From positions 7,588,001 through 7,652,000 of the forward strand of contig CM050668.1 of the NCBI GenBank assembly GCA_027574665.1: a stretch of 64,000 nt of DNA. The letters run 5' to 3'. The notes under the pieces are model-generated. The model was not told the DNA's origin, searched no databases, and saw only the letters and a program-made list of their open reading frames with translations. Shown here one piece after another: positions 33,918-48,217 of the stretch. The DNA is from Rhynochetos jubatus. Lineage: Eukaryota > Chordata > Aves > Eurypygiformes > Rhynochetidae. Made by a program: the position numbers and the translations under genes. Positions within the stretch are counted from its first letter, which is position 1. Each line of letters begins with the position of its first letter.

Positions 33918-35877
33918 TTGTGCCTGCGAATGATCTACTGAGTTCCAGCCCCGCACATGTGTGCAGAATAGCCGAGGAAGAGCACGGGGCGTGCTGGAGT
34001 GCCGCACAACTGCTCGTGAGGGAAGCATGGCCTTTTCTTGGTAGCATGGACCAGGGCTGTTGAGCCTGAGCTGAGCTTTCTCCTCTTATGGGGAGGGTCA
34101 CACTGCCACGCAACCTCCTCGGTCCTTAACGAGCTTCTTGTGCAAAAGGCGAACACTCTGCAGGCAGCCACTGAGCTACTGCACCCGTCACCTGGTAATG
34201 TGAATGTACCTGTGGTTCTGGGAAAGGGTGGTACAGCTTTACCACATGTATTGTGATGTCACAGTTTAGTTCGTGATGAGGTCGTTCCCTTGCATGTACT
34301 ACCCAGTGCACTGGAGGAAACGTCCCATTTGAGGTACTAGTACTGAACATCATCAGCTGCCTAGAAAGCCTTGGCTTTAACATAGGCATTCCACAAGGGC
34401 TGAAATGGGACAACAGGAATTCCCCTTGCCATGCAGGGTGTGAGATGCAGGTACTCACAGTTCAGATCCACCCCGGTAAGTTCCTGCAGATTCTCTTGGG
34501 AGTTAACTGTGACAGGAGTTGGGGGGCTGCAGCCAAGGCTGTTCAGAGCCAGCAGCAGTTGGTTGCTGCACTGAGACTCTTGTGTTCATTTTGAAAACAT
34601 TGCAGCTGGACTGCAGGGGTATTTGAGAGCAAGTACGCTTTTGCAGTAGTAGAGTTATCTGAAGAGCACAGTGCTTTAAAAGCAACACACCCCACTTATG
34701 TACGGCTCTCACCTTCCGTGTGCACTTAACCAATGTGGAAAAGTTATTTAAGGCGTTTTGCTTTAATTTCTGCTCAGTGAAAATGTAAACAGTAAGAGCT
34801 TTGCAGGAAGGCTGTTTTGGGGATATGGGTAACTGTTTAGCTTTGTGTTCCAGCTGTAGGCTTTTCGTAAGGAGGGGGAAAAGCACGTCAGCCCTGCCTC
34901 GTACAGCTCGGGGGAAGCTTGTAAATGGGATGTGAGTCTTGGTGTCCAGTCAGGGAAGGGTTCGCACACTTCCCAGAGCAAAAAAAGACAGCTTTCAACT
35001 CTTGAAAGTCAGAGGAGTAGTAGCCATCAACATTGTAAATCCAGATGTAGAACAAACTTTGGAGTCTAAGTTCCTAAGTAGCAGTGTCTCTCTCCAGGCT
35101 GCTTTTGTTAGATACTGCTATTCTAAGGGTGTTACAGCATATTTGCCCCCTTCACTACTGTGAAATCTTGGAGAGGATCTTCTGGTTACTGGGGGACACT
35201 TGCTTCATCCATCAGGCTATAGGTACTCTTTGTTTAGGAGTTCCTAGGCTGTGGGTGTGAAAGTAAATGGAGAAGCTGCGTGTTGCTGGGTATCTCCTAC
35301 CTCCCCGCAGACCTCAGTCGTGTGCCTGCACGCCAGCCTCTTGCAGTGCTGTGAGGACTTTGCAAAGCACTTTTACCTTCAGCGGGCTGTTTGTGGTTTA
35401 GGGGAGTGTGTGTTGTCAACCTGTGAAACGCTGGGGGCTGTGATGCTGTGTTTCACGCAGAGAGCTGGGGAGACCTGCAGCGTATCAAGCCCCTGTCTCC
35501 ACACGCTTGTGGTACAGGTGTGTTGTGAACCCAGCCTGGTGCTGGAGAACCACGCGGTGCTGGATGCCGTCCTTGTGGGTAGTACTGAGCTGCAAAGGCG
35601 AGACAGGAGGGAGAAGGTGAAACTGTTTTAAGTGTGAAAGTGAGGTGAAGTTGAGGAGTAGCATGGTGGGAAATGTCCAGATATCCCTAGTCAGAGGTCA
35701 GGCTAAGTCACAGGTAAGGTTCTGTGCTCTGCTGCTAGAGCAGACACGTGAATTTAGAGAGTCTGGAAAACAAGCCTGTTCATGCTAATAGAAATAACTT
35801 GAGGCATTTATGAAACTTTAGCCTTCCTGTTACCTTCCCTGTGACTATTTTAATGTTGTTTCTGTTTCTCCTTCTAG

Positions 35878-37537
35878 ATAATAACTTAGCTGAGGCTCTG
35901 TAAAATGGCGTTACACTTGCCCAGAGTCATCCGTTATGCCATACCTGGAGTGCTGGCATTACTTGGCTGGTGGGTCTATTCCCATAGAAAAAAGCGTGCA
36001 AGCTGTCACGACGAACAAGAAACAGCCATTGAAGAAGTGCCAGAGGATGGTGCATCACCCGAACCGGAAGCATGCGTTTCTCGAAGACAGCTTTTCTCAT
36101 CGGGAGAGGAATGCTCAGAGAACGAAACCTCGACCCCCCTGCTGTCAGCAGGGTTGCTGCCGCCCCATCTTTGTCAAGCTCAGGAGAGGCTAGATCTCTC
36201 GGAGGACCTTGCAGACCTATCAGTGATGACAGTTCCATACAGCGCCCTTGAGGACGACAGTGGAAAACTAGACTCAATAGGATCTGCAGAGGAAAGCAGT
36301 GTCCCTGCTAGTGTCTCTCTCCCTCTGATCTCAAAGACCGCAGAGTGTCACAGCAGCACTGCCGTGAGCCTTAGGCAGGGTTCAAGCTGTGCTGCAAAGC
36401 AAGAGCAGTGGCCGTCAGCGACACTGCCGCACGAGTCTTTGGGAATCACGGAGATCAGCAGTGCAGAGCAGTCAGACGGTTCTTCATTTAAGCTCCCCAA
36501 AGAAAGCCAGATGGCAGAAGTTGTGCTGCCGAATACCGGCTCTGTGACAGCTCTTTGCTTGGGATTGGAGAAGGAAGCCGATGCCCCACAAGCCTTTCTC
36601 AGTAATGAAGCAGAAGTTGTATCAAGTCACAAGGATTCTGCAGTGAACGCGCTACCGGATAGTTTGGAGCCTGGCTGCTTGGAGCAGTCCAGGGAAGAAG
36701 TGACGTTTGACTCAACTGCCAGTACTGTACCTGTGTGTCAGGAGGACTCACAGCCAAAAGGAGATGAATCGGAAGGAGAGCAGATTGCAGGAGTGAGTTT
36801 GGACAAGGAAGAAATGGAGAAAATCGAGCAGGTGGCAAAGCAGGCAGTTTCCGAGGTCATTTTGGCAGCAACTGAGGAAGTGCTGTCTGGTCCTGCGAGT
36901 GATGTTTCCACTCAGAGCTGCCAGGCCGCTGCCAGCCGAGCTGAGAGACCTCGGGAGGTGGCAGGTGTTGTTTCCTCTGGTCAGGTGCTTGCGGAGAAAG
37001 CTACGGCAGCCGATGAGAACACTTCTGTGAGGAGTGGGGCTGTGGTACTGGCATCCCCACGGACAGAGGAACGGGATCAGAGTGTGACAGATCCCAGCCG
37101 TTTAATACATGACCGTTTATCCAGCCCTGTTCAGGGAAATCCGAAAGACTGTCAGAAAAGGAAGAGTGTGTGCAGCAAGTCCCAAGGAGTTGATCGTACC
37201 CCCGTGGAAAACCATGGAGGGTCACTGGAAAAGTTGCCTTGGGTTATGGAGGACTCTGGGTGCAGCACATCCGCATCGGAAGGTGGAGCAAGTGTGGAGG
37301 ACCCATTGCAGAACACGATGCTGTCTGACGCATCGGGCCAGCATTCGGACTCACTGAGCCTGTCTACAAGCCGAGACACGTCTGCTGAAGATTGCTCAGT
37401 ACCAAGTGGAAAACCTACCCTAAAGCTGCTGGACAACAGCCAAGAGCCGTACAGTAATGGGATACTGAGAGAGGATGGTCCGCACTTGCCTCATGAGTGT
37501 AGCAGGGCAGAAGGGGTGGATGGAGATAACTTAAAAG
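35878..37537 (+). CDS. AKAP1: AKAP1 copy 3 exon 2 (leader plus residues 1-544)
   Basis: Intact anchor and PKA-binding helix. The open continuation into intron 2 ends at the TGA at 37624-37626. It shares Ser26, Val275, Glu292 and Glu514 with copy 2 but Lys165 with copy 4. Confidence 0.94.
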
Positions 37538-40500
37538 GTAAGGGATTTGAAAATCTTCCTGTAAAAATGTGGGGAACAAGCTTTTTATGTGCTGTAACCC
37601 TCCTGCTTCAGAACATGTTCAGATGAATCCTCTTTGTGTTTCACTTCCCCAGCGGGTGAGTATTTAGCCCGCATGCGCAGGTGGGCATGGATTTTCTCTT
37701 AGCATTCCCATCCCTGTAGGGTCCAGGGTTAGCCGGGTGATCTTCAGAGTATACTGCAAAGGCGTGAGCAGGCTGGTCCCCTTTCAACACAAAGCTTGTT
37801 GTCCAAAGCCAAGCATCTGCTTGAGTAGCCCAGTGAAACGGATGTAGGCCAGACCTTGCTGGTTTGAGACCTGCTAATACGAAGGGCTGCTGCTTTGGCC
37901 CAGGCAGCCTCTGGGAAGCACTGGGTTCTTACCTGTGTTTATGGGCCGCTGCTGAACGGAAGCGGTAAGGCAGGTTTCTGAGGTGCTGCTGGATGAAGCA
38001 GGAAAGTGCTCTGATGAATTGTGATAAAATCAGTTGGTTGCAGACAAATTACCCTGAAGCCTTTTTGCTTGGATGGGTAGGTGCGTGCCGAGAAATCCCA
38101 GCAGGGAGCAATATTCGTGGAGCTCCCGCATCTGCCTGTGTTGCTTTTGCATTCTGGCTGCTGTGTGCCTGGTAGAATGCAAAGCTGTCTGAGCAATGTT
38201 AACCTGTGTGACCTTGGGGATGGATGTTAAAATCCCTTTCTAGGACCCCACGGTGTCAACAGCCCTTAATGACAAAATGTCTTTTGTAATTGCTGCGGGG
38301 TAGTTGGAACGCTGCTTGTTGCAAGACCTGGGGATTGAGTTTGCCACAGAACGTTTTTCACTAGTGAGAGTAACCATAGGAAGAAAGTGATTTTGCCTTG
38401 TGAGTGCTGGTGTGACGAGGAGGTACAGGAGTGTTGTGGAGCCTGGTGATGGCAAGGGCTGAAAGCTCTGCACTGAGGAGAGGGGATGCTATAGCAGGTA
38501 AAGGTGAGAATCTCGGATAAGAGGTCCTACAGCTGACCTTCACACCCAGGCTGTGAGACTGAAATCCTTCTTGCCCAGGAAGTCCCTGGCAAATGCCTGC
38601 ACCATTTGCCTTTGAGTGTGTGAGCATCTGTGCTGTGTCACAAGTTAAGATGTGGCAAGTGTGAAGCTGTTGGGTTCATTTTTCTGTTTCGGCACTGGGG
38701 GGTCTGAATAGTTGCAAGCAAGGATCTTCATAATCTGCTTGTTAATCTGGAGGAAGGATCAACCTTGTGTTACACCGACTGTACCTGGGATGTGACCAGG
38801 AGGTAGCCGTTTGAGTTTGTCTCCTTCCCAGCCAGAAATGTTCCTGGTATCCCCTGATGGTTTGGGAACAAAACATAGCTGAGCTCTGGCACCTTGTTTC
38901 TTCAAGCGTATGACAAATTTGGGCAAGAGGCAATCCCCCAGGACAGCTAGTAGTGCCCTTGGGTCAGTGTGCAAGACGTGTTGGGGCAGGAATGTGCAAA
39001 GAGCGGATGAATAGGTGGCATGTCCCTCCACGCTGAACTCCCCCTGAAGAGCGCTGTGTGAGCCATGAGGAAAACACAAAATACCTTGCTGCAGCAGAGG
39101 CTCGGTGTTGGTGTTAGCACAGTTCTCATGCAGCTGGTAGCTGTGACTTGGTGTCTTGTCTCTGCTGCTGTGTAAGGTGTCACCGTGTGTGAAGGACTCC
39201 TGCTGGACTCAGGCCTCCTTCTGTTGCGTGCCCAGCGGTGGGCAGGTTTTTCTGCAGGAATAAAAGGAGCCTTTCAGTAGGCTGTGTGTGATGGGACTCT
39301 ACCCTTTCTGAAATACTGGAGAAACTGATACAGGGACATCCCAACTGAATGCGTGGGAAGAGCTGCATGTTTCTCTAGGAAGCGATGTATTTTCGTGGTC
39401 TTGTGACTGGCAGCTGGCCTGGGTGAGTTGTGAGTGGTCTGAATGCTGACACATGGACATGTCTTGTAGGTTTGGATGTAACTCGCATGGATTTCACGGA
39501 CAGTGGCTGTGCCATGAGGAAGACAGTGGCTCGCCGGAACTCTAAGCTAGAAGACAAATCCGGCAAGTTCGACCTCGTTATCTGGGAAATAGAGGTCCCA
39601 AAGGTAAGCTGTCTCTGTCTTCATAGCGAGCTTTCTCTTGAGCTGAGAGGTTGTGTTTTTTAGGACTGCGCTCATACCTTCTTCCCCCCTTTGAAGATGC
39701 AAAATCACCTGTGGCTGTCCTGCACGACATTGCTCTTGCAGTTCTGCTTCTGAGCAGACGCGAATACTGACGGCCAGAAACGTGAGACAGCAGCTCCCAG
39801 CAGGATGAGCGTGCTGCCTTGAGTGCTTGGGGGCTGTGATCCCAGTGAAGAAATGTAACGTGTTTTCATGGATCAGTAAAACACAGGCTAAGAGAAGTTC
39901 TACAGCAAAAAAAAACCCCTTTCAGTGGTTAGCGAAGACAGGCTGTCAGTTCTCTTAAAGTAGCTAACTTGGCATTGTCTAGGATTATCCGTACTGACTT
40001 GGGCCCAACACTTCTGCTCCGGTCTCTGGTCTCTGACAGCAAGTGGTGGCAGGTGCCTATGGAAGAGTGGAAGCGAGAGGGCTTGCACAGACATCGCAGC
40101 TTCATCGCCCTGCGCAGGACATCCCAGCTGTCCAGGGACTCTAGTCTAATGGGCATGATAGCCTGGCTTACTCTCCAATGAATTTGTCTACTCCCTTTCT
40201 AATTAGCTTATTTTAAAATTGCTGGGACTTAGTATTTCAAATCGGAATGAAAATTGCATGTAGCCTGCTGGGGAAAACAAAAAGGTGGAAGACTGGGAGA
40301 GGACTCGACCCGACTGTAGGAAGACAGCAGCGTTTATCAGGCCTGTTTTTGTCCCATGGTGCCTTTGTGTCATTTGACAAGGGATGAAGATGGATCTGTC
40401 AAAATGAGCTCTACTTTCTGATCTGTATCTCCCGTGACTTAGCGCAGACCAGCTGAACGCTGCACTAGTTCATCATTGCCTTGTATTTATCCTGCCTGGC

Positions 40501-43500
40501 CCTACGCTACAGGAAATGGGAACGTAGGTGAAATAAGCCACAGAGAACACGTTTGATCTACATTTCTCTTCCTGACTGTTGCTTTCTTATCCCTTTCCTA
40601 AAGGACTTAGTTGGCCAATTGATTGGCAAACGAGGAAGATTCATGAACTTCTTGAGGCAATCCTCTGGTGCCAAGATTTATGTCTCGACACTACCTTATT
40701 TCCGTGACTCCCAAGTCTGTCACATCGAAGGTAAGTGCAATGTCTCTTTATTCGTGGTCTAATATGTAGCCTGGGGACCTCAGTTAGGTAGGCAAGGAAT
40801 TCTGACAGATTTAGGGGCGTCGTGAGTCCAGTGCTTTACAAAACGTTTCCACTCAGTGCTGTTACAGTAGAGGTATATGCCAAGTCGCCTGTGCCTTGGC
40901 ATGTGCGCCTTCTATTCTAGAGGTAGGGATGCATTTTAACGTCTTCAAGCTGCTGTAGTTTAACAAGCACCTCTTGCAGGATCGCTGCAGGCTTGAAGGA
41001 GGAGCTATGGGATGTGTATTAGCAAATATGGTTTTGAGTGTGAAGAATAGGAGATTAATTGTGGCTGAAAAATACCTGCCAGTGACTTGGGTTCATACTG
41101 GAGGCTGAAGCTGTTGAAACTGGGGCCTGGCGGTCAGAGTTGCTCACGTTGGCCTGATATGGCCAATCTATTAATACTTCAGTTATTGGCGTAGCACAGA
41201 AGGCTTCTGGTAGCTATATTGCTTCACATGGTGGGGCTGTCCTCAGCATACCTATGCTACAGACTTTCTGTGGGATTTTTGTCTTCCAGGCTCTGCGCAT
41301 CAAGTAGAAACAGTACTGAGCCTGATTGGGAAGAAATTTAAGGAGCTGTGTCTCACCAACATCTACGGCCTACCTCCACCAACACTACTGACGCTCCATT
41401 CCATCCTTATGACCGCCTGGGTAAGTCCCAGCTTGCCGGCTGTGCTGATGTCAGGGCGGAAGGCCACGGTTGGTCACCGCCATCGTAGTATGCTGTGTCC
41501 ACGTGGCTGGTTCACCGATGCCCTCAGAAAGAGTTTGGCTTTGTGTGGCTATCTGTTGTCCAGCTTGTGTAATTCTTACAGATGAGATTTATCTGGTGGT
41601 TTCTGACACCTCGATAACCCTTGTCCCTTTGCTGCCACATGGGTGTCTATCCCCTACCTCCACTGAGACGGTAGACCGACGGACCTTGCCAGCACGCTGA
41701 CCCTCAAACATTGAGGTGCTGCCCCCAGGCTTCTCTCTAGCAAGCCTGGTTTTACCCCTTTCTCCCTTCAAATCTAGTTTAAAACCATTTCAGTGAGCCC
41801 TGCTCACTCCTGCACAAAGATCCTTTTCTCCCTTTGAGACAGGGGACACCAGGCTTGGAGGCAGGTGTTGATCCGCTGTCTGCTCTTGTTCCTTTCCTCG
41901 TCCTTCCCTGCCAGTGGAAGGATAGAGGAGAACACTGCCCGTGCTCCTGATCCTTTAGCAGTCATCCCAAAGCCCTGAAGTCTCTCGATTGCCCTTGGAC
42001 TGTGGCAGAATGTTGCACCAAACTGGGCACACATCTGGCCCGGTAGGCTTTAACCTACAGGCTCAATGTTTGTCTAAGGAAGTAACACTTCAGTCTCCAG
42101 CCGAGTTGGTTGTCTGCTCCCTCCGCTTAAAGGCGTGTTGTGGTTTAATCTCGGCTAGCAACAGGCCGTGAAGCCACCCTCACCTCCCTCTCCACTCCAA
42201 TGGAGGGACAGAATTGGAGGAAAAAGGCAAAGAGGCTCATAAAATTGAGATAAGAACGATTTGCTAATTGAATATAAGTGAATTACATATATATGAGAAT
42301 ATATAAAAATACTACTACTAATAAGTAATTAAAATAATAGAAAATAAACGTGTGATACAATTGCTCACCACCCGCCGGGTAGTGACATAGCTCACACACA
42401 GCCAGGTCCTGGTAAGTGAAGAGTCAGAGCCAGCGAGCCCGAGAGGCAGAGCCTGAGAGCAATCACAGCAGAGTCCAAGCGAGCCCCACGAGCGACAGCA
42501 GGATGAGAAAGGGCTGGCTGACCCACCAGCTCATGAACATGCAAGCAAAGGAATTAGCAAAGCAGCTAACGAAGGAGTTCAGGAGCTGACAGAAGAGTTG
42601 GCAAAGGAGCAAAAAGAGTTCCCGAATGAGTTGCGGCCCCTGAGCCCACTCCCCGCTTCTGTACCGAGCCTGATGTGCTATGGAATGAAATCCTCCTCTG
42701 GTCAGTGTGGGTCAGCTGTCTGAACTGTGTGTGTCCCCACACTGCCTCTAGTGAGAAAGTTGGAAATGCAGCTGGGAAAGGCCTTGAATTTGGTGCAAGC
42801 ACTCCCCAGCACCAGCTGAAAAGACACCTTATCAGTAGTTTTCTCAGGGTAAATCCAGAAACCCAGCTTCATAGCAGCCACTGTGAAGAGTTAACTCTTT
42901 GCTGACTAAAACCAGCACAGGGCTCTTTGCTGTGAGGCGGAAATGCCACTGATCCGTTGCCATTACTGGCATTGTCCCTAAATCCTGAAGCTGGTCTTCT
43001 CAAAATGTTTCAATTCCTTATGGTATTTAATTGCACTAAAAGGAGGTTTTCATGTCAGCGTTTCCCAGAAGAGTTTTCATGCTGCTTTTGCTATATGACA
43101 CCTAGAAACACTGGACCTTTAGAATCTATAAAGTAACACTGCATGGAACTGTCTCCTTGGATGTGAAGACAGGCTTTGTTCTGGAGAACTGAATTTATGC
43201 TGGGAAATCCAAACCATGTTGGTTGTATTCCAAGCACAGTAGTGCTCGGAAGCTGCCCAACCCAATGGCTCCAGCAGCCAGGGTGCAGATGACTTGGAAA
43301 ATGAGGCCTCTGTGACAAATCTTGGCCAATCCCTGCAAAGATTACCTTGATGTTTAAAAACCCGTGGGCAGGGAATCCTTGCGAGGTGCGCTGTGTGGAG
43401 AGCGCAGCATGACTTGAGCTGCATCGTTTCTGACTCTGCTCGCTGATCTCTTGGGTAAATAAGGAGTTGCTGGTGGAACACGGGGTTGCTGGGAACGAAG

Positions 43501-46500
43501 CTTGTGTTGCGATGAACTCCGAGAGTTTCCTTTCTCCATGTGGCAGCTGTTGCTCCCGGATGGAGTCACCGTAGAGGTGGTTGTGGCGCACCAAGTCGAC
43601 GCGGGACACATGTTTCTGCATCAGCACACCCACCCCACTTTCCATGTCCTGCGTAGCCTGGACCAGCAGATGTATGCCTGCTATTCTCATCCCGCGGTTC
43701 CGACCCTGCCGACTCCAGTAGAAGGCAAGTAACCTGGTTGCTCACAAATTGTTCCGCTGAGGAACTTCTAGGGTCACGCGAAAGCACGATGCCCCTGAGT
43801 TAGGCTTGGGAAGTTTCCCCGTAGATGGGAATGTGATAGTTCGCTTGTCATTTCATCTCTCTTTAAGCTGACGCCAGAGTACAGACGTTGCTCTCCTCTT
43901 CCTTACCTCACACGTCCCTGGAGTACCTCCCCAGCCACCTAGTTCCATGTTGAAGTTCAGGATAAAATAGTCTGTCTCAGGTTATTTCTCATCAACTTGG
44001 CATCTGGTGTGCTTTTGCTGACAGTGTGGAGCTACTCCCAAATCTTCATAGTGTCACTCTCAGCACACGGTGTAAAGCGGCGGGTACACCCCGTGGAAAG
44101 GGGTTATTAGTGCTGAGCTTCCTTTTTGGAAGCAGATACCTCGCTGTTAATGACCCGAGGCTGGAAGGGAGCTGGATACTTGGGTAGAGCAGGACGGTAG
44201 TGACTGACAGACTGGAGAGTAAACTCCCCTCTCTGTGTCCCAGCTGCAGGCTTGGTGTGGTGGGGGTGTGGGTGGTGTTGAAAGGAGATGGGAGCAGCAT
44301 AGGAAATGCTGTTGATTCTCCGCAGATGGCTGGGCAGCGGTAGTGATGTCTGAAGTTCTGATTCCTGGAAACCCACTCACGCCGAGCCTTTCTTCTCTGC
44401 ACTCCTGTGTTTTGCAGTCGGTATTATCTGCGCAGCTCCAGGCCTGGATGGGGCATGGTTACGGGCTCAAGTCATTAGCTACTTTGAAGAGACGGATGAA
44501 GTGGAGCTCAGATACGTGGACTACGGAGGATACGACAAAGTGAAGATTGACACGCTCAGACAAATCAGGTCTTTAGCTGCTCTTCCGTGGCCTGAGGCCG
44601 TGTCTGGTTTGAATCTTCATCGGAGGCATCCGTATCGTTTGAATTGCTCATAGGTTTTTCCACAGCTGAAGCGGGAAGTGGCAGAAAGGTTTGTCTGGGC
44701 AGCGGGCGTGGGTTCCTTGGGAGCGGAGCACAGTAAGCTCTTGCGAGGCTTTTTGAAGGGGAGTGGAGAGGAAATTGCAGCTTCTGCCACTTCAGCGTGG
44801 AAGCTGAGCAAAAGGATGCCGACAGGAGGCCCCGAAGTGTAGTTCATTGATGAGCTAGGAATAAGATTCGCATTCCCTACGCCCCAGCCCCGTTGGCTGG
44901 GAGAGCTGTATTGGATGAGGGGTTTCTTCCACGAGCCCATTAAATACGCGATTGTGCCCCAGAGGTGGGGGGAAAAAAGCAGTACAGCCACCCTTATGGG
45001 GGTGGGTTTTACGGGGAGCCCGGTCCAACCTGACACACGAATCAGACAATTCACTGCTGTTGCTTACACTGTCATCAGTTTTAAACTGAATTCCTGCCAG
45101 AGCAACTGATGAATCAACGTCATCTTCAAGAATACAGGAGTAACTGAAAGCCAGGTTCTTAATCTGATTGATTCTCTTTTCTTTAAGGTCTGATTTTTTA
45201 TCACTACCTTTCCAAGGAGCGGAAGTTTTACTAGACAACGTGGTGCCACTTCCAGGTAAGGGGGCTTTCGAGGTGTACTGTTGGCACTCCTCTGGCAGGT
45301 TGCAGAGCATGCCAGCTGTGTATAAGCAATGATTCTGTCTAAACCTTCCCCCTCCTTTTGCAAGTGCAGCCTCTGGTGGGACTAGAGCAAGAATTAGAAA
45401 GAACTGTATGTGATTCTTTGACATGTGCTGGCGTGGCATAACCGCTCAGACTGCAGGGGAAAGAGCGGAAATGTCTAGACTTTCTCGCACGGAGGAGAGA
45501 ATGAATTATTCTCCTAGGCACAAGTTGGCAGGACTGGCAGGTTATAGATGAAGTAGCTGTCCCTACTCTGCCACCTTCCGTGCTCTTTCTGCCACCCAGA
45601 GTAAATGCAAACCTAGTTTTTGGTCTCCTACACAATTACCTGGCGCTTTCCAAGTGATGTGTGTAGTGCTGTGTTCAAAACGCTGCCCTCCAAGCACTGG
45701 AAGAATGTCGGTCACTGCCTAGAAGTGCTTTCTGGTTTGCTTTTTTCTTTCTAGTGGCGCTGGAGATGTGTGCTGTACTGGTGTCAAAAGCTGCCCTTCT
45801 GGGTGCGGCAGGGAGGGGTGGCCGTAGGAGCCAGGGGTCAGGCCAGGTTTCCCCACAGGGCTTTGGGGCTGGCAGGACTCGGGGCACAGGCCCTGCCAAG
45901 GCTGTAGATGTAGGGCGAGGTTTAAGCTGCTTCTAAGCAGAAGTTGGTGTTTTGCACGTTCCCCGAGATGATCGACCTCCTTCGGTATTTCTGGGGTTGT
46001 AAGGAGTCCCCTTGCTGCTGCAGGTGGCCCTCGGGGTGGGGAGCACAAAGGAGAAACTTTATTTTGCAGCAATTTGGTAGGAAATAAGCAACTGTCCTCC
46101 AAAATGAAAACTCTTCTGTCCGGTCTAGGGGGCAGGTTGTACCCGTACTGCCTGGGACGCAGGGGGTTCCGGCTGCGTCGCAGGCGTGGAGTTAGCAGCA
46201 GGACCCGTGTAAGCTGTGCAGGCTGAGACATGAGCTGCCAGTGCTGGCAGAGGGCATGTGCCACCGCTCAGGTGCCAGCCAGCCTGCGGTACAAATGCTT
46301 TTGAGTCCCTGTTTACGCTATTGCACTCTGCGCGGGGTCGGTAAAGTCCTGAGGTCCCCGAGCTTAGTTTATTAAGGATCAAAATACTAATGGCGGCTCA
46401 ACGGAGCTGCACAAGTACACTTTTCTGTCTTTCAAGCCTCCTAATTCATCAGCCACGTATGTTCACGGTAACTTAGCTAGTGGCTTTGGAAAGCACTTCC

Positions 46501-47867
46501 CCCTTTCCCTTCAGCAGCCCAGTGGGCACAATACCTGTGTGACCTCCAGCTTAACAGACGGGTTTCGGCAGCTGCCTACAGCAACAGTAGGTGAGGATTC
46601 TCTGGCCTAAGTTCCGTAGGAGGTCAGACAAGATGAGCTTGGTAGTCCCTGCTGGCTTTTAGAGCCTGAGCATCTCTCATTTGGTTTCTCCTGCTCTTTC
46701 CTTTCCACAGGCGAGGATCACTTTTCCTCTGAAGCCGACGCCGCTGTTGCCGAGATGAGCAGAGGCGCAGTCCTAGCGGCACAGGTACGTGAGGGCTGTC
46801 TGGAACAGCCGATTCGACTGCTGCTGTTATCCTCTCTGCCCCTAGCACGCTCTGTATGTTGCAGTCAGAACCAAAGCCGGAGCCTGTAGGCCTGGCTGCC
46901 GGGCAGGGTTCTTGCGGAGAAATGTTGGTGCTGAGACCTTCCTTGTGCAGCGTCAGCACCGCTCGGGGCTGTGTGGCTGGGAAGGGCCGAGCAGTCCCTC
47001 TTGTTGCTGATGCGGGCAGGGAGGAAGGGCACCGGAACGGCTTTAGAGAGCACAAAGTGGCCTCTTGTCCAGTGGACCACGTATTCACCTGGGTGTGCGC
47101 TGCTTTGCCAGTCTCAGCTGTCTTTGCAACACCGGTGCCAGGGGTCTGGCCTCTGGCTGGCCAGAGGGAGAAGCGAGGCTTCTGGCAGTGTCCCAGAGGC
47201 TTCTGCGTGCAGTGCCTGACCTCGGGGAAGAGGCGCTGACCTCTCGTGCCGTGCTTCTAATGCTGGCTGTAGCTCTCCATGTCAGTCAGCTGGGACAAGC
47301 GGGAAACTGATGGTGGTTGAGCCGCTCAATCTCAGTTTGCTTTGGTTTCCTGCAGCGCTCAAACGCATCACGAATCTTGCAAGGGTATGGATTTGAGTGG
47401 CTAGAGCAAACCTGCCAGCAGGGTGTCCCGCTGCCTGGTGGCAGGAGCTGCGTTTCCTCTTGCCTACACCGAAGTATTGACTCCGATAGGCAGTGCGTGA
47501 TGCTCGCCTTGCATCCTCCGTGGCTCAGACCCGAATGGCTGCATGTTGATGTTTTTCTGTGTTTGCAGGTCACAAATTACGACGGTGCGACAGGTCTGCC
47601 GCTGATACAGCTGTGGAACTTGATGGGAGACGAGGTGCGCATGTTGCCATGTGTATTTTTTCAACACTTCACAAAGTGAACTGTTCGTGCTAATCACTGT
47701 TAGCGTTCGTGGTTACGCAGACTTTCTGTTGTTGGTCAGGAACTTGCTGATGTTACTTGCCGGAGGTTTGTTCACCTTTCTACTGTTTTCTTTCCACCTC
47801 TCTTTAGGTGGTGTCTATAAACCGAACTCTGGTGGAACGAGGATTTGCTCAGTGGCTCGACTACTAG
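35905..47867 (+). CDS. AKAP1: AKAP1 copy 3, complete
   Basis: Coding exons: 35905-37537, 39470-39603, 40604-40730, 41290-41420, 43547-43724, 44418-44568, 45188-45255, 46711-46784, 47569-47634, 47808-47867. The product has 873 residues. Relative to copy 1: Cys26Ser, Pro149His, Arg161Ser, Asn165Lys, Ala275Val, Gly292Glu, Met361Val, Pro509Leu, Val514Glu, Gln599Arg and His623Arg; Val833 is kept. Leu509 is private. The KH loop reads GKRG. The N-terminal exon groups with copy 2, whereas the downstream half groups with copy 4, so the copy is a mosaic. All introns keep the expected borders, including the GC donor after 43724. Confidence 0.95.
40604..40730 (+). CDS. AKAP1: AKAP1 copy 3 exon 4: KH core with GKRG loop
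   Basis: CAA to CGA changes Gln599 to Arg inside the GXXG loop, and CAT to CGT changes His623 to Arg. Both changes are shared with copy 4 (56026-56152) and add positive charge to the nucleic-acid-binding domain. Confidence 0.95.
42136..42919 (+). mobile_element. Solo LTR, intron 5 of copy 3
   Basis: 784 bp, same ends and site. It shares variants with copy 4 (cacctccctc, ctccaatgg, tcctggtaagtg) that copies 1 and 2 lack. Confidence 0.7.
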
Positions 47868-47981
47868 CAGTGTGCCAGATGCCTCGACAGCTCTCTCAGC
47901 GGAGAAAAACAAAATCTTATTTTGCACTATTACAATTTGGTTTGGCAACCTGTTTACACCTGAATGTAAGTTTTGTGGTCC

Positions 47982-47987
47982 ATTAAA
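47982..47987 (+). terminator. Poly(A) signal ATTAAA of copy 3
   Basis: 115 bp past the stop (47865-47867), as in the other copies. Confidence 0.6.
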
Positions 47988-48217
47988 ATCTGTGTTGCTG
48001 AACTGTTACCATTTCACTAGAAACACATAGCTCGTCTCAGTGAAAGGCAGGGTGTTAAAAGCCATAATGACAGATACCGTAGCTTTAAAGCAAAAAAACC
48101 TCCTCCCTGGCCTCTACTCAAATGGAATGCAAAAACCCTTAAACCCTGGGGCTTGCTGGAAGGTAGCAAGTGTCCCTGAAAGGGGAACTGTGGTTGCGTT
48201 TTGGTTCAAGATGTAGA

